Shown here one piece after another: positions 23,872 through 29,866 of a stretch of DNA of 29,866 nucleotides (its first letter is position 1; every line of letters starts with the position of its first letter). Below the pieces are notes generated by a model. It was given only the letters and a program-made list of their open reading frames with translations, was not told the origin of the DNA and made no database searches. The DNA lies in assembly GCA_035651595.1 (NCBI GenBank), contig DASRFJ010000228.1:1-29866 (forward strand), in the 5' to 3' direction. The position numbers and the translations under genes are program-made. The stretch comes from JAFARZ01 sp035651595 (GTDB lineage Bacteria; Actinomycetota; Actinomycetes; Streptosporangiales; Streptosporangiaceae).

Positions 23872-24230
23872 GATACACGGACGAGGGGGGCTGGCAGGAG
23901 CAAGCCGGGTACAGCCGCGCGGTACGGCGGGGCTCAGTGATCACGGTCAGCGGGACCACCGCCGAAGAGCCCGGCGACACCGCCACGCAGACCCGCGAGT
24001 GCCTGACCAGGGTGCTTGCCGCGGTCTGCGCGCTGGGCGGGACGGCCGGGGACGTGGTACGGACCGTGGTGTACCTGGCGCCGGGCGCGTCGTGGGAGGA
24101 CGCGGCTCATGTGCACCGTGAGTTCTTCGGGGACGTCCGGCCGGCCAGCACGATGCTGTTCGTGGCCGGGCTGATCGGCGGTCCGTACCTGGTCGAGGTC
24201 GAGGCGATGGCTGTGGTGGACGGCGCGTGA
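23868..24230 (+). CDS. RidA/YjgF/UK114-family protein lacking the usual active-site arginine
   Basis: This encodes a 120-aa Rid-family protein of normal length that should form trimers. VSGTTAEEPGDTATQTRECL and RPASTMLFVAGL are typical of the family. Canonical RidA enzymes deaminate enamine/imine intermediates with an arginine just before VEIEA. Here that position is Leu108 (GPYLVEVEAMAV), so it belongs with the Rid subgroups not expected to be general imine deaminases. These often sit in catabolic operons. The start overlaps the amidohydrolase stop (ATGA), and its own stop overlaps the next GTG (GTGA). It probably handles a specific intermediate of this pathway. Confidence 0.88.
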   Translation: MRYTDEGGWQEQAGYSRAVRRGSVITVSGTTAEEPGDTATQTRECLTRVLAAVCALGGTAGDVVRTVVYLAPGASWEDAAHVHREFFGDVRPASTMLFVAGLIGGPYLVEVEAMAVVDGA

Positions 24231-25219
24231 AGTACTCGATCCGGGTCAACAACGACCTGAGTGCCGCCGATTTGGCGGGTGTCGCGGTCGCCGCCGAACA
24301 GGCCGGGTTCGACCAGGTGTGGGTGTCGAACGACCTGTTCCTTCGGTCCGCGCCGGTGCTGGCGTCGTTCGTGGCCGCGCGCACGTCGCGGATCGGCGTC
24401 GGCATCGCGGTGATGAACCCGTACTCGGTGCACGTCAGCGAGCTGGCGATGATGGCCTCGACGTTGCAGGAGATCAGCGGCGGGCGGTTCCTGCTCGGCC
24501 TGGGCGCGGGGTCGGCGCAGTTTCTCGGCTGGGCGGGCATCGCCCGGTCGTCGCCGCTGGCGGTGACCCGGACGGCGCTGACCGCGCTGCGGGCGATGCT
24601 GGGGCATTCCGATGTGGATTCGAGCCTGCTGCCCGCGTGGTTTTCTGCCGCGAGCGCGTTGAAGTTTCCGCTGGTGGCGCCCGTTCCGGTGTACATCGGC
24701 GCGATGGGACCGCAGATGCTGCGGATGGCCGGCGCGCATGCCGACGGCGTGCTGCCGCTGTTGTATCCCCCGGAGCGGTATACGTTCGCCCGGCAACACG
24801 TGCTGGCGGGCGCGGTCGACCGAGTCGTGGACCTGCCGGCCTGCTTCTGGGTGTCGCTGTCTTCGGACGCTGCCGCGGCACGGGATGCCCTGGCCGAGAA
24901 GCTCGCGTACTACGGCCCGTCGATCTCTTCATCGACGCTGGGGGATGCCGGGTTGCACCCGTCCGACTTCGCCGAAGCCGCGCGGCTCGCGCACTCCGGG
25001 AAGCCGGGCGCCGGGCTGATCTCGGACCGCATGCTGTCGTTGGGCGTGGCCGGCGGCGTGCCCGATGTGCTATCACGGTGCCGGGTTTTGTACGAGCTGG
25101 GTGCGCGCCACTTCTCGTTCGGCCCGCCCCTAGGCCCCGACCCGATAGCCGCGATCGGCCTGCTCGGCGAATCCGTGCTGCCCGCCCTGTCGGTTGACCA
25201 TGATCACGAAAGGTTTTAG
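24227..25219 (+). CDS. LLM-class (luciferase-like) flavin- or F420-dependent oxidoreductase, first copy
   Basis: This encodes a 330-aa bacterial-luciferase-type TIM-barrel protein. Typical parts are FDQVWVSNDLFLRSAPVLASF, TSRIGVGIAVMNPYSVHVSELAMMASTLQEISGGRF in segments 15-90, then GLGAGS and PVYIGAMGPQMLRMAGAHADGVL. The family includes FMN monooxygenases and F420-dependent reductases of the methylene-H4MPT-reductase type. The cofactor cannot be told by eye. The gene overlaps the RidA-like stop by 4 bp, so co-translation is likely. A second LLM protein is encoded two genes downstream. In the known Rut pathway an LLM oxygenase and a RidA protein act together, which makes a ring or amide opening step conceivable here. 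Confidence 0.87.
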   Translation: MKYSIRVNNDLSAADLAGVAVAAEQAGFDQVWVSNDLFLRSAPVLASFVAARTSRIGVGIAVMNPYSVHVSELAMMASTLQEISGGRFLLGLGAGSAQFLGWAGIARSSPLAVTRTALTALRAMLGHSDVDSSLLPAWFSAASALKFPLVAPVPVYIGAMGPQMLRMAGAHADGVLPLLYPPERYTFARQHVLAGAVDRVVDLPACFWVSLSSDAAAARDALAEKLAYYGPSISSSTLGDAGLHPSDFAEAARLAHSGKPGAGLISDRMLSLGVAGGVPDVLSRCRVLYELGARHFSFGPPLGPDPIAAIGLLGESVLPALSVDHDHERF

Positions 25220-25253
25220 TACCGTTTCGGGGGCAAAAGGCTTCGTGATCATG
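25199..25253. repeat. 12-bp perfect inverted repeat at the LLM/TIGR04076 junction
   Basis: The arms catgatcacgaa (25199-25210) and ttcgtgatcatg (25242-25253) are perfect. After a 3-base mismatch, four more bases (tttt/aaaa) can pair. The left arm is in the last codons of the first LLM gene and the right arm ends 12 bp before the TIGR04076-like ATG. It could be a hairpin that modulates readthrough between the two halves of the operon, an operator, or a small repeat. Confidence 0.6.
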
Positions 25254-25265
25254 AAGGGACCGGGC

Positions 25266-25670
25266 ATGGAGTTGTATGACTTGCGGGTGACGGTGGATTC
25301 GATTGGCGGGCGGGGGGTGTGCGGGCTTCGGGTCGGCGACTACTTCGAGGTGAGTCACAGCTCCCAATTGCGGCTGCCGCCCGGCGGGCACTTCTGCATC
25401 TACGCGCTCGCGGCGGTGCTGCCGCTGCTGCCGGCCAAGCAGCGGGACTTGCCGGCTGCTGACTGGCTGGAGCAGGAGTCCTTGGTGGCGTGTCCCGACC
25501 CGGACGAGCGGCTCGTCATGCGGATCAGCCGCACCGGGCGCAGGGCGTTGCGTTCCGAGGACCTCACGTTACGATGGCCGAGTTCGGCATCGCGTTCCAG
25601 ACCGACAAGCCTTTCGGGACCTACGGGGCGCTGGCGGCTGCCGCCGAAGGCTATGGGTTCGACGTGGTAA
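25266..25670 (+). CDS. TIGR04076-like small protein with C-terminal run-on
   Basis: This encodes 134 aa. Residues 1 to about 92 match the pattern I associate with the TIGR04076 family: YDLRVTV, VCGLRVGDYFEV, a Pro-Gly-x-His-Phe-Cys turn, YALAAVLPLLPAKQR, then CPDPDERLVMRI. Conserved cysteines at 19, 44 and 76 suggest metal or redox chemistry, but no function is established. The remaining 42 residues are Arg/Ser/Pro-rich, lie mostly inside the next gene in another frame (97-bp overlap) and look like run-on past a lost stop. The ATG at 25266 starts the family homology and has only a weak GGGAC site. It lies between two LLM genes, so it probably belongs to the same pathway. Confidence 0.68.
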   Translation: MELYDLRVTVDSIGGRGVCGLRVGDYFEVSHSSQLRLPPGGHFCIYALAAVLPLLPAKQRDLPAADWLEQESLVACPDPDERLVMRISRTGRRALRSEDLTLRWPSSASRSRPTSLSGPTGRWRLPPKAMGSTW

Positions 25671-26548
25671 GCGTGTTCGGCGACCTGCTGTACCAGCCGC
25701 CGCTGCCGGCCCTGCTGGAAATGGCGCGTGCCACTGGCAGGGTGCGGCTCGGTCCCGCCTGTCTCAACCCGTACACGCAGCATCCGTATGAGATCGCCGG
25801 CGCGGTGGCGGCCCTGGATGCGCTGTCCGGCGGCCGGGCGTACCTCGGGCTGGCGCGGGGGACCTGGCTCGATTCGGTCGGTATCGCGTCTTTGCGGCCG
25901 CTGGCGGCGCTGCGGGACGCGGCGGCGATCGTACGGGCGCTGCTTTCCGGCGATGACCAGGGGTATCCGGGCGAGGTGTTCCGCCTGGCGCCGGGGGTCC
26001 GGTTGCGTTACCGGCTGCCGGAGTCGCTGCCGCCGTTGCTGCTCGGGGTGTGGGGACCGCAAGGCGCGGCGCTGGCCGGCGAGATCGCCGACGAGATCAA
26101 GGTCGGCGGGTCCGCGAACCCGGCGCTGGTGCCGGTGGTCCGGTCGCGGCTGCTGGGGGCTGACGTCCGGATCGTCTTCGGGGCGGTGACCGTGGTGTCC
26201 GTGGATGGTGCGGCGGCCCGCCGGCGCGCCCGCGCCGAGGTGGCCATGTACTTGGCGGTGGTGGCCGGACTTGATCCGACCGTCGAGTTGCCTTCGGACC
26301 TGCTGGAGCGAGTGCGCGCGCTGGTGCGCGCCGGGGACGACGAGGGCGCCGGTTCCTTGATCCCCGACGACGTGCTCGATCTGTTCGCGTTCTCCGGCAC
26401 GCCCGAGCACGTCGCCGCCCTCGCCCAGCGGGTGCTGGACGCGGGCGCGGATCGCGTGGACTTCGGCACGCCGCACGGGCTGACCGACGCCGAAGGCGTC
26501 ACCCTGCTCGGCACCCGCGTGCTGCCGCTGCTCCGACCGTACGCCTAG
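25574..26548 (+). CDS. LLM-class (luciferase-like) oxidoreductase, second copy, F420-type
   Basis: This encodes a 324-aa luciferase-like protein, starting MAEFGIAFQTDKPFGTY. It has FDVVSVFGDLLYQPPLPALLEMA, VRLGPACLNPYTQHPYEIAGAVAALDALSGGR, GLARGTW and the later PLLLGVWGPQGAALAGEIADEIKVGG. These are characteristic of F420-dependent methylene-tetrahydromethanopterin-reductase-like actinobacterial proteins. It is related to the other LLM protein only at family level. The ATG at 25574 is set by the start of family homology. A GAGGAC tract lies 13 bases before it. Last gene of the operon, followed by a 12-bp palindrome and a new promoter. Confidence 0.87.
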   Translation: MAEFGIAFQTDKPFGTYGALAAAAEGYGFDVVSVFGDLLYQPPLPALLEMARATGRVRLGPACLNPYTQHPYEIAGAVAALDALSGGRAYLGLARGTWLDSVGIASLRPLAALRDAAAIVRALLSGDDQGYPGEVFRLAPGVRLRYRLPESLPPLLLGVWGPQGAALAGEIADEIKVGGSANPALVPVVRSRLLGADVRIVFGAVTVVSVDGAAARRRARAEVAMYLAVVAGLDPTVELPSDLLERVRALVRAGDDEGAGSLIPDDVLDLFAFSGTPEHVAALAQRVLDAGADRVDFGTPHGLTDAEGVTLLGTRVLPLLRPYA

Positions 26549-26556
26549 GGCGTTAC

Positions 26557-26568
26557 ATATCCGGATAT
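26557..26568. repeat. 12-bp perfect palindrome after the catabolic operon
   Basis: The sequence atatccggatat, 8 bp after the last LLM stop, is fully symmetric and is followed by a second atccgg. A similar atccggatat occurs at 13328-13337 beside the expanded repeat. It is too short for a convincing terminator, and an operator is possible. Confidence 0.4.
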
Positions 26569-26609
26569 ATCCGGGCAGGCAGAGGGTCCGAAATAGAACA
26601 GTTATTGTG

Positions 26610-26638
26610 TAGACTCGAATGAGCTACCATGATAGAAT
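26610..26638 (+). promoter_or_regulatory. Candidate extended -10 promoter of the DUF222-HNH gene
   Basis: TAGACT (26610-26615) as -35, a 17-base spacer, and TGATAGAAT (26630-26638), an extended -10 with a TAGAAT core, lie in a locally AT-richer stretch. Transcription would start near 26645 and give a leader of about 165 bases before the ATG. I see no riboswitch or attenuator in that leader. Confidence 0.5.
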
Positions 26639-26812
26639 CGAACTAACGGGCCGGAGAGCCTTCAGTGCAGGGGCCGCCGGCAGAGGGCAGCACCGGACGA
26701 GAATGGCCAGGGCACCCCAGGGCCGCACGGAGGGACGGCCGCGAGGAAGGCGATTGGTTCACTGCCCGCACGGGACGGGCCGCCAGCCGCAGGAAGGAGG
26801 TGTACAAGCAAA

Positions 26813-28348
26813 ATGGAAAATACCGCGCTGTTCGGCAACGAGGGCGAGGCGATGGGGGCGATCATGTCCGGGATGGAGTTCCTGGCCGGCTCGGACGCCG
26901 CTGAACTGCCCGCGGCGGTCAAGGCCGGGCTGCTCAAAGACCTCGAACGGGCGGACGCGCTGGAGATGGTCGCGCGGGCGCACCTGGTGTGGTCGCTGGA
27001 CAAGAACAGCGACTTCGAGTCCTGGGGGCAGCGGTCCATGTCGGCGTGGCTTGTGAACGAGGCCGGGGTGACCAAGGGCGAGGCGGGGTCGTACCGGAAG
27101 TGGACGCGGACCGTGCTGGAGCACCCCGCGCTCGCCGGCCTGATGGCCGACGGGATCATCACCCGGTCCTGGCTGGCCAAGATCACCGTGGTCACGGGGA
27201 AGATCCGGGAGGACCGGCGGGGCGAGGCGGAGCAGGTGATCGCCGAACTCGCCCGGCAGGGGCAGCTCGGGCCGCGGGACCTGTGGCGGCTGGCCGCCGA
27301 GATCCGCGACCGCGCCCCGGCCGAGGACCCCCGCGATGACGACCCGGACCGCGGGTTCGAAGACCGCAGCCTGCGGCTGGAGGTTACCCTCGACGGCGCC
27401 GGGACCCTGACCGGGCAGCTCAGCCCCGAGTGCGCGGCGGCGGTCGGGTCGCTGCTGCGCCGCTTCGCCGTCAAGCGGGGCAAGGAAGACACCCGGACGG
27501 CGCCGCAGCGGGACCATGACGCTTTGCTGGAGATGTGCCTGCGGCTGCTCGGCACGGACCTGTCCGCGCCCACCCCGGGCGGGACGCCGGTGCAGATGAC
27601 GGTGACCACGTCGCTGGCGGACTTGTATGACCTGGACGACGGGTCCGCGATGCAGCAGGTCTGGATCGACCGGGCCGCCGCCTGGTTCGCCGGGCAGCAC
27701 GCCGCCGGCGCAGAAACCGGCGGCGGCGACGGGTCCGCGTGGATCCGCGGGGACGCCGCGCGGGGGCTGGCGTGCGACGCGGCCCTGTTCCCGGTCGTGC
27801 TCGGGCACGTGGACACCCAGTACCTCGATGACCTCATCGCCCAGTGCGCCAAGATCCACCGCGCGCTCGCCGGCGACGAGTTCGTCCCGGACCGGGGCGC
27901 GCACCAGGCCCGGATCGCGGCGATGCTGCGGGAGGTCCTGGGGACGTGCGCGAAGATCCTGGGCGGCGAGCCCGGCCTGGCCGCGCACCTGCGCCGCAAC
28001 CTGCTCGGCCACCTCGGCCTCGGCGGCCGCAGCCTCCCTCTCGACGTCGGAGACCGGGACGACATACCCTGGCAGATCCGCCGCGCCGTGCAGCTGCGCG
28101 ACGCCGGGACCTGCCAGTGGCCCGGCGGCTGCGGCCAGCCCGCGTACGCGTCCCAGCCGCACCACCTGCTGCCCCGCGCCCTCCACGGCCCCACCAGCCT
28201 CGCTAACCTCAAAACGTTCTGTGTCTTCCACCACAACGTGGCCATCCACCGGTGGGGCTGGGCCATCAACGTCCACGGCGACGGCACCGCCACCGCCACC
28301 TCCCCCGACCGGACCATCGTCCGCGGACCCCCGCCCCAGCCCGGGTAA
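26813..28348 (+). CDS. DUF222 / HNH endonuclease domain protein (13E12-like)
   Basis: This encodes a 511-aa protein. An N-terminal DUF222 helical domain (about residues 20-330) is followed by a C-terminal HNH domain with zinc cysteines Cys434 and Cys440 (CQWPGGC), the HH pair at 450-451, Asn465 and His473-474. It is the architecture of the mycobacterial 13E12 repeat proteins, which occur in many near-identical copies in actinobacterial genomes and are thought to be remnants or carriers of mobile DNA. The enzymatic role is not settled. A textbook GGAAGGAGGTG site (26792-26802) lies before the ATG. The coding region looks intact. I see no terminal repeats or target duplication around it. Confidence 0.85.
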   Translation: MENTALFGNEGEAMGAIMSGMEFLAGSDAAELPAAVKAGLLKDLERADALEMVARAHLVWSLDKNSDFESWGQRSMSAWLVNEAGVTKGEAGSYRKWTRTVLEHPALAGLMADGIITRSWLAKITVVTGKIREDRRGEAEQVIAELARQGQLGPRDLWRLAAEIRDRAPAEDPRDDDPDRGFEDRSLRLEVTLDGAGTLTGQLSPECAAAVGSLLRRFAVKRGKEDTRTAPQRDHDALLEMCLRLLGTDLSAPTPGGTPVQMTVTTSLADLYDLDDGSAMQQVWIDRAAAWFAGQHAAGAETGGGDGSAWIRGDAARGLACDAALFPVVLGHVDTQYLDDLIAQCAKIHRALAGDEFVPDRGAHQARIAAMLREVLGTCAKILGGEPGLAAHLRRNLLGHLGLGGRSLPLDVGDRDDIPWQIRRAVQLRDAGTCQWPGGCGQPAYASQPHHLLPRALHGPTSLANLKTFCVFHHNVAIHRWGWAINVHGDGTATATSPDRTIVRGPPPQPG

Positions 28349-28450
28349 GAACCAGCACGACAACGACACCCAGCACCGGACCACCGCAGACCAGCAGGTC
28401 ACGCGGCGGCCCGGTGCTGCCGTGGTTCCGCGACGCACGAGGAGACTGAC

Positions 28451-28540
28451 ATGGACATTCCCCGCAGCTTTACCATCCGGGAGAGCAGGTACCGGCGCGA
28501 ATATCTCGGCTGGGGTGTCTTCGTCCTGATGAACCGGTGA
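28451..28540 (+). pseudogene. N-terminal remnant of a SAM-dependent methyltransferase (29 codons)
   Basis: A 29-codon frame with a strong GAGGAG site (28438-28443) starts MDIPRSFTIRESRYR. This closely resembles the N-terminus of a family of actinobacterial class I methyltransferases, which as I recall continue with a HRIHNPFTPEKL-type segment. After about residue 14 the similarity ends abruptly and a TGA follows at 28538-28540. The retained start signal with a lost body suggests a deletion joining this stub to the opposing small-protein gene, whose stop is 5 bases away. A genuine 29-aa peptide is the alternative. Confidence 0.42.
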
Positions 28541-28544
28541 TCGT

Positions 28545-28895
28545 TCATCTGCGCAGGCGCGACCTCAGCTGTACCGGCGGCCAAGGGTTGCCTGGCAGCC
28601 ACGCCCACTGGTCGTCGCATTCCAGGCACCGGAACTGCCAGGCCGCCCCCGCCATGCGACCGTCGAGCCGGAACGAGCCACAACACGGGCACTGGGCCTT
28701 CTCTGCCCGGCCGAGATACCCGGACAGGTTCACCACCCGTCGTTCGGCGCCGAGGGCGGGTCGTTTCGCATGGCGCGCGCGCACCGCGGCAATCGCCGAG
28801 GCGGCGATCAACACCGAGATGCCGACCGCCCAGCCGATGGACGCGTGCGGCAGTGCGGCGACGGCGAGCCCGCCCGCGAGGGGTGCTGCGCTCAC
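28545..28895 (-). CDS. Small membrane protein with C-terminal zinc ribbon
   Basis: This encodes a 116-aa protein with one or two hydrophobic segments (about residues 5-38), a basic stretch, and a C-terminal zinc ribbon with Cys69 and Cys72 (CPCC) paired with Cys90 and Cys93 (CLEC), each separated by two residues. It ends in a Trp/Pro-rich segment. I do not recognise a named family. The GTG at 28895 has no Shine-Dalgarno. An AT-rich TATAAA/GAATAT stretch sits directly before it, as expected for a leaderless transcript. The 196 bases between the HNH gene and this gene hold only the methyltransferase remnant. Confidence 0.6.
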   Translation of the reverse strand: MSAAPLAGGLAVAALPHASIGWAVGISVLIAASAIAAVRARHAKRPALGAERRVVNLSGYLGRAEKAQCPCCGSFRLDGRMAGAAWQFRCLECDDQWAWLPGNPWPPVQLRSRLRR

Positions 28896-28929
28896 AATTT
28901 ATATTCGTTTCTCTTGACCATGTTGACCC

Positions 28930-28943
28930 GCACTTAGAAGTGC
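28930..28943. promoter_or_regulatory. Short perfect inverted repeat in the divergent region
   Basis: The sequence gcacttagaagtgc has 6-base arms and a 2-base centre. It lies between the divergent zinc-ribbon gene and the response-regulator gene and could be an operator. Nothing else is recognisable in the 190-bp gap apart from the promoter given below. Confidence 0.3.
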
Positions 28944-29040
28944 TGACACGATATCGTTCTGGGACCGTCAGAGGGGGGCGGCTGTGGGTGGGATGTGTTT
29001 AATTAGCGAGCTTGCCGTTATGGCTCGTGTGTTTCCAGGA

Positions 29041-29069
29041 TTGACAATCGGGCGCCGTACGTCTATCCC
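29041..29069 (+). promoter_or_regulatory. Sigma70-type promoter of the response-regulator gene
   Basis: A perfect TTGACA -35 (29041-29046), a 17-base spacer and a TATCCC -10 (29064-29069) lie before the ATG at 29088. The transcript would start near 29076, giving a very short leader. Confidence 0.55.
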
Positions 29070-29083
29070 CCAAAAAAGGGGGA
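29066..29083. promoter_or_regulatory. Palindrome joining the -10 and the ribosome-binding site
   Basis: The arms tccccc (29066-29071) and ggggga (29078-29083) flank six A. The right arm is the Shine-Dalgarno of the response-regulator gene and the left arm overlaps the -10. It may bind a regulator or, if the transcript starts early enough, hide the ribosome-binding site. Confidence 0.4.
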
Positions 29084-29087
29084 CGCG

Positions 29088-29866
29088 ATGACCGTGCGAA
29101 CGGCGGTTCCGGCGGTCGCGATCATCGACGAGCAGCCGATCACCGCGGTTGGCATCGCCGTGAAGCTTGTCGAGCACGGCCTCACCGTCGCCGGGGTCGA
29201 GCCGACCGTGGACAATGCCGTAGCGAATCTGAGCGCGACATGCGACGCGGTCGTCTGCGACCTGCGGCTGCCGGGCCGGTGCGGGCCGGACGCGGTCGCC
29301 TACCTCGTGCAGCATGGCCACCACGTGCTCGCCACTTCCGGGGTGGCCGGCGCGGAGGAGATCCTTGACGTGATCGCGAGCGGCGCGCGGGGCTTCGTCG
29401 CGAAGTCGGCGCCAGTTCCCGTGTTCATGCAGGCAATCCGCGAGGTTGCGGACGGGTCATGCTTCGTGTCCGCGGAGCTCGCGTCGCTGCTGCTGGCCGA
29501 CGCGCAACTCCGGCCGCTCGGCGGTGACGATATCGGGCCGGCGGAGCTTGCCGTCCTGCGCCGGTTCGAGAAGGGCGATACGGCCGGCCAGGTCGCCGCC
29601 GCGCTCGGGCTGCAACCCGGCGCACTCGCCGCCCGGCTTGCGGCGATCTGGGCCCGCGCCAGGACACGGCGGGCGGCGCTGCGGCCCAGCCCGCGCGAAC
29701 GCCAGCTCATGGACCTGGTCGCGCAAGGCTGCGGGCACAAGGAAGCCGCCGCCAGGATGTCAATTACCACGCTGACGGTGGCTGGCTATCTCAAGAGCAT
29801 CAAGGGAAAGTACCTCGCGGTCCATCCTGGGGTGCCGGAATCTATATCACCGCTCGCGGTAGCCCG
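29088..29866 (+). CDS. NarL/FixJ-type response regulator with two tandem HTH regions (partial, runs off window)
   Basis: At least 259 residues are present with no stop before the window end. Residues about 8-120 form a receiver domain: acidic pair Asp14-Glu15, phosphoacceptor Asp58 (VVCDLRLPG) and Lys106 (FVAKS). Two LuxR-like HTH segments follow: one at about 150-190 (PAELAVLRRFEKGDTAGQVA…LGLQPGALAARL) and one at about 200-243 (SPRERQLMDLVAQGCGHKEAA…SITTLTVAGYLKSIKGKYLA). One HTH is the family norm. The ATG at 29088 follows AAGGGGGA and a good promoter. A cognate sensor kinase is not within the window. The gene's frame is open and codon use is typical, so it is real despite being truncated by the window edge. 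Confidence 0.8.
   Translation, partial: MTVRTAVPAVAIIDEQPITAVGIAVKLVEHGLTVAGVEPTVDNAVANLSATCDAVVCDLRLPGRCGPDAVAYLVQHGHHVLATSGVAGAEEILDVIASGARGFVAKSAPVPVFMQAIREVADGSCFVSAELASLLLADAQLRPLGGDDIGPAELAVLRRFEKGDTAGQVAAALGLQPGALAARLAAIWARARTRRAALRPSPRERQLMDLVAQGCGHKEAAARMSITTLTVAGYLKSIKGKYLAVHPGVPESISPLAVA

Noticed and set aside
22711..26548. A Rut-type pyrimidine degradation operon
   Set aside because: An LLM protein and a Rid protein are present, but RutB-, RutD-, RutE- and RutF-like proteins and a pyrimidine permease are missing, and the Rid arginine is replaced.
26813..28348. A homing endonuclease/intein or complete transposon
   Set aside because: DUF222-HNH proteins are common free-standing genes. 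I found no host-gene interruption, terminal inverted repeats or target duplication here.

Overview
The window is about 70% G+C, with strong third-position GC bias, GTG/TTG starts and many 4-base start/stop overlaps. Gene families include a BTAD/SARP-type regulator, luciferase-like (LLM) flavin/F420 enzymes, a DUF222-HNH '13E12-like' protein and sugar ABC importers without their own ATPase. Together these point to a mycelial actinobacterium. I cannot name the genus. No rRNA, tRNA, CRISPR array or phage module is visible.

Layout. (1) 1-5.7 kb: a small lipoprotein, the C-terminal relic of another secreted protein, a 1107-aa BTAD-AAA-TPR regulator and a winged-helix SAM methyltransferase. A repeat with a perfect 24-bp inverted repeat and a triple 11-bp iteron lie between regulator and methyltransferase. 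(2) 5.8-13.2 kb: a sugar-catabolic locus. On the minus strand run a Tat/lipoprotein solute-binding protein, two permeases, an ADP-dependent PFK/glucokinase-like kinase, a LacD-like class I aldolase and a mannose-6-phosphate-isomerase-like enzyme. A DeoR-family regulator is divergent. Isomerase, kinase and aldolase together resemble a tagatose-6-phosphate-type pathway built from non-homologous parts. (3) 13.2-13.9 kb: non-coding DNA with GC-rich tandem repeats and an expanded, inverted copy of the repeat at 4.4 kb. (4) 13.9-26.5 kb: a small membrane protein, a LacI-family regulator and a DUF885 metallopeptidase-like protein, then a ten-gene plus-strand run. That run holds a complete Dpp/Opp-type ABC importer (A, B, C, D, F), an amidohydrolase, a RidA-like protein, an LLM enzyme, a TIGR04076-like protein and a second LLM enzyme. 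Three similar LacI-type palindromes sit before lacI and in the DUF885/dppA divergent region, suggesting one regulon. I read this as an uncharacterised uptake-and-degradation pathway for a peptide- or amide-like compound. (5) 26.5-29.9 kb: a DUF222-HNH protein, a methyltransferase N-terminal remnant, a small membrane/zinc-ribbon protein and a response regulator with two HTH domains that runs off the end.

The most unusual signals are these. A 42-bp G/C-run palindromic element lies in frame at the equivalent position of both ABC ATPase genes. A third, expanded copy lies at the end of dppF, whose frame then runs 133 bp into the amidohydrolase gene. The 4.4-kb repeat has an inverted, 324-bp-expanded relative at 13.4 kb. 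An 11-bp iteron sits next to the BTAD regulator. The LacI-linked catabolic operon itself has no pathway I recognise.
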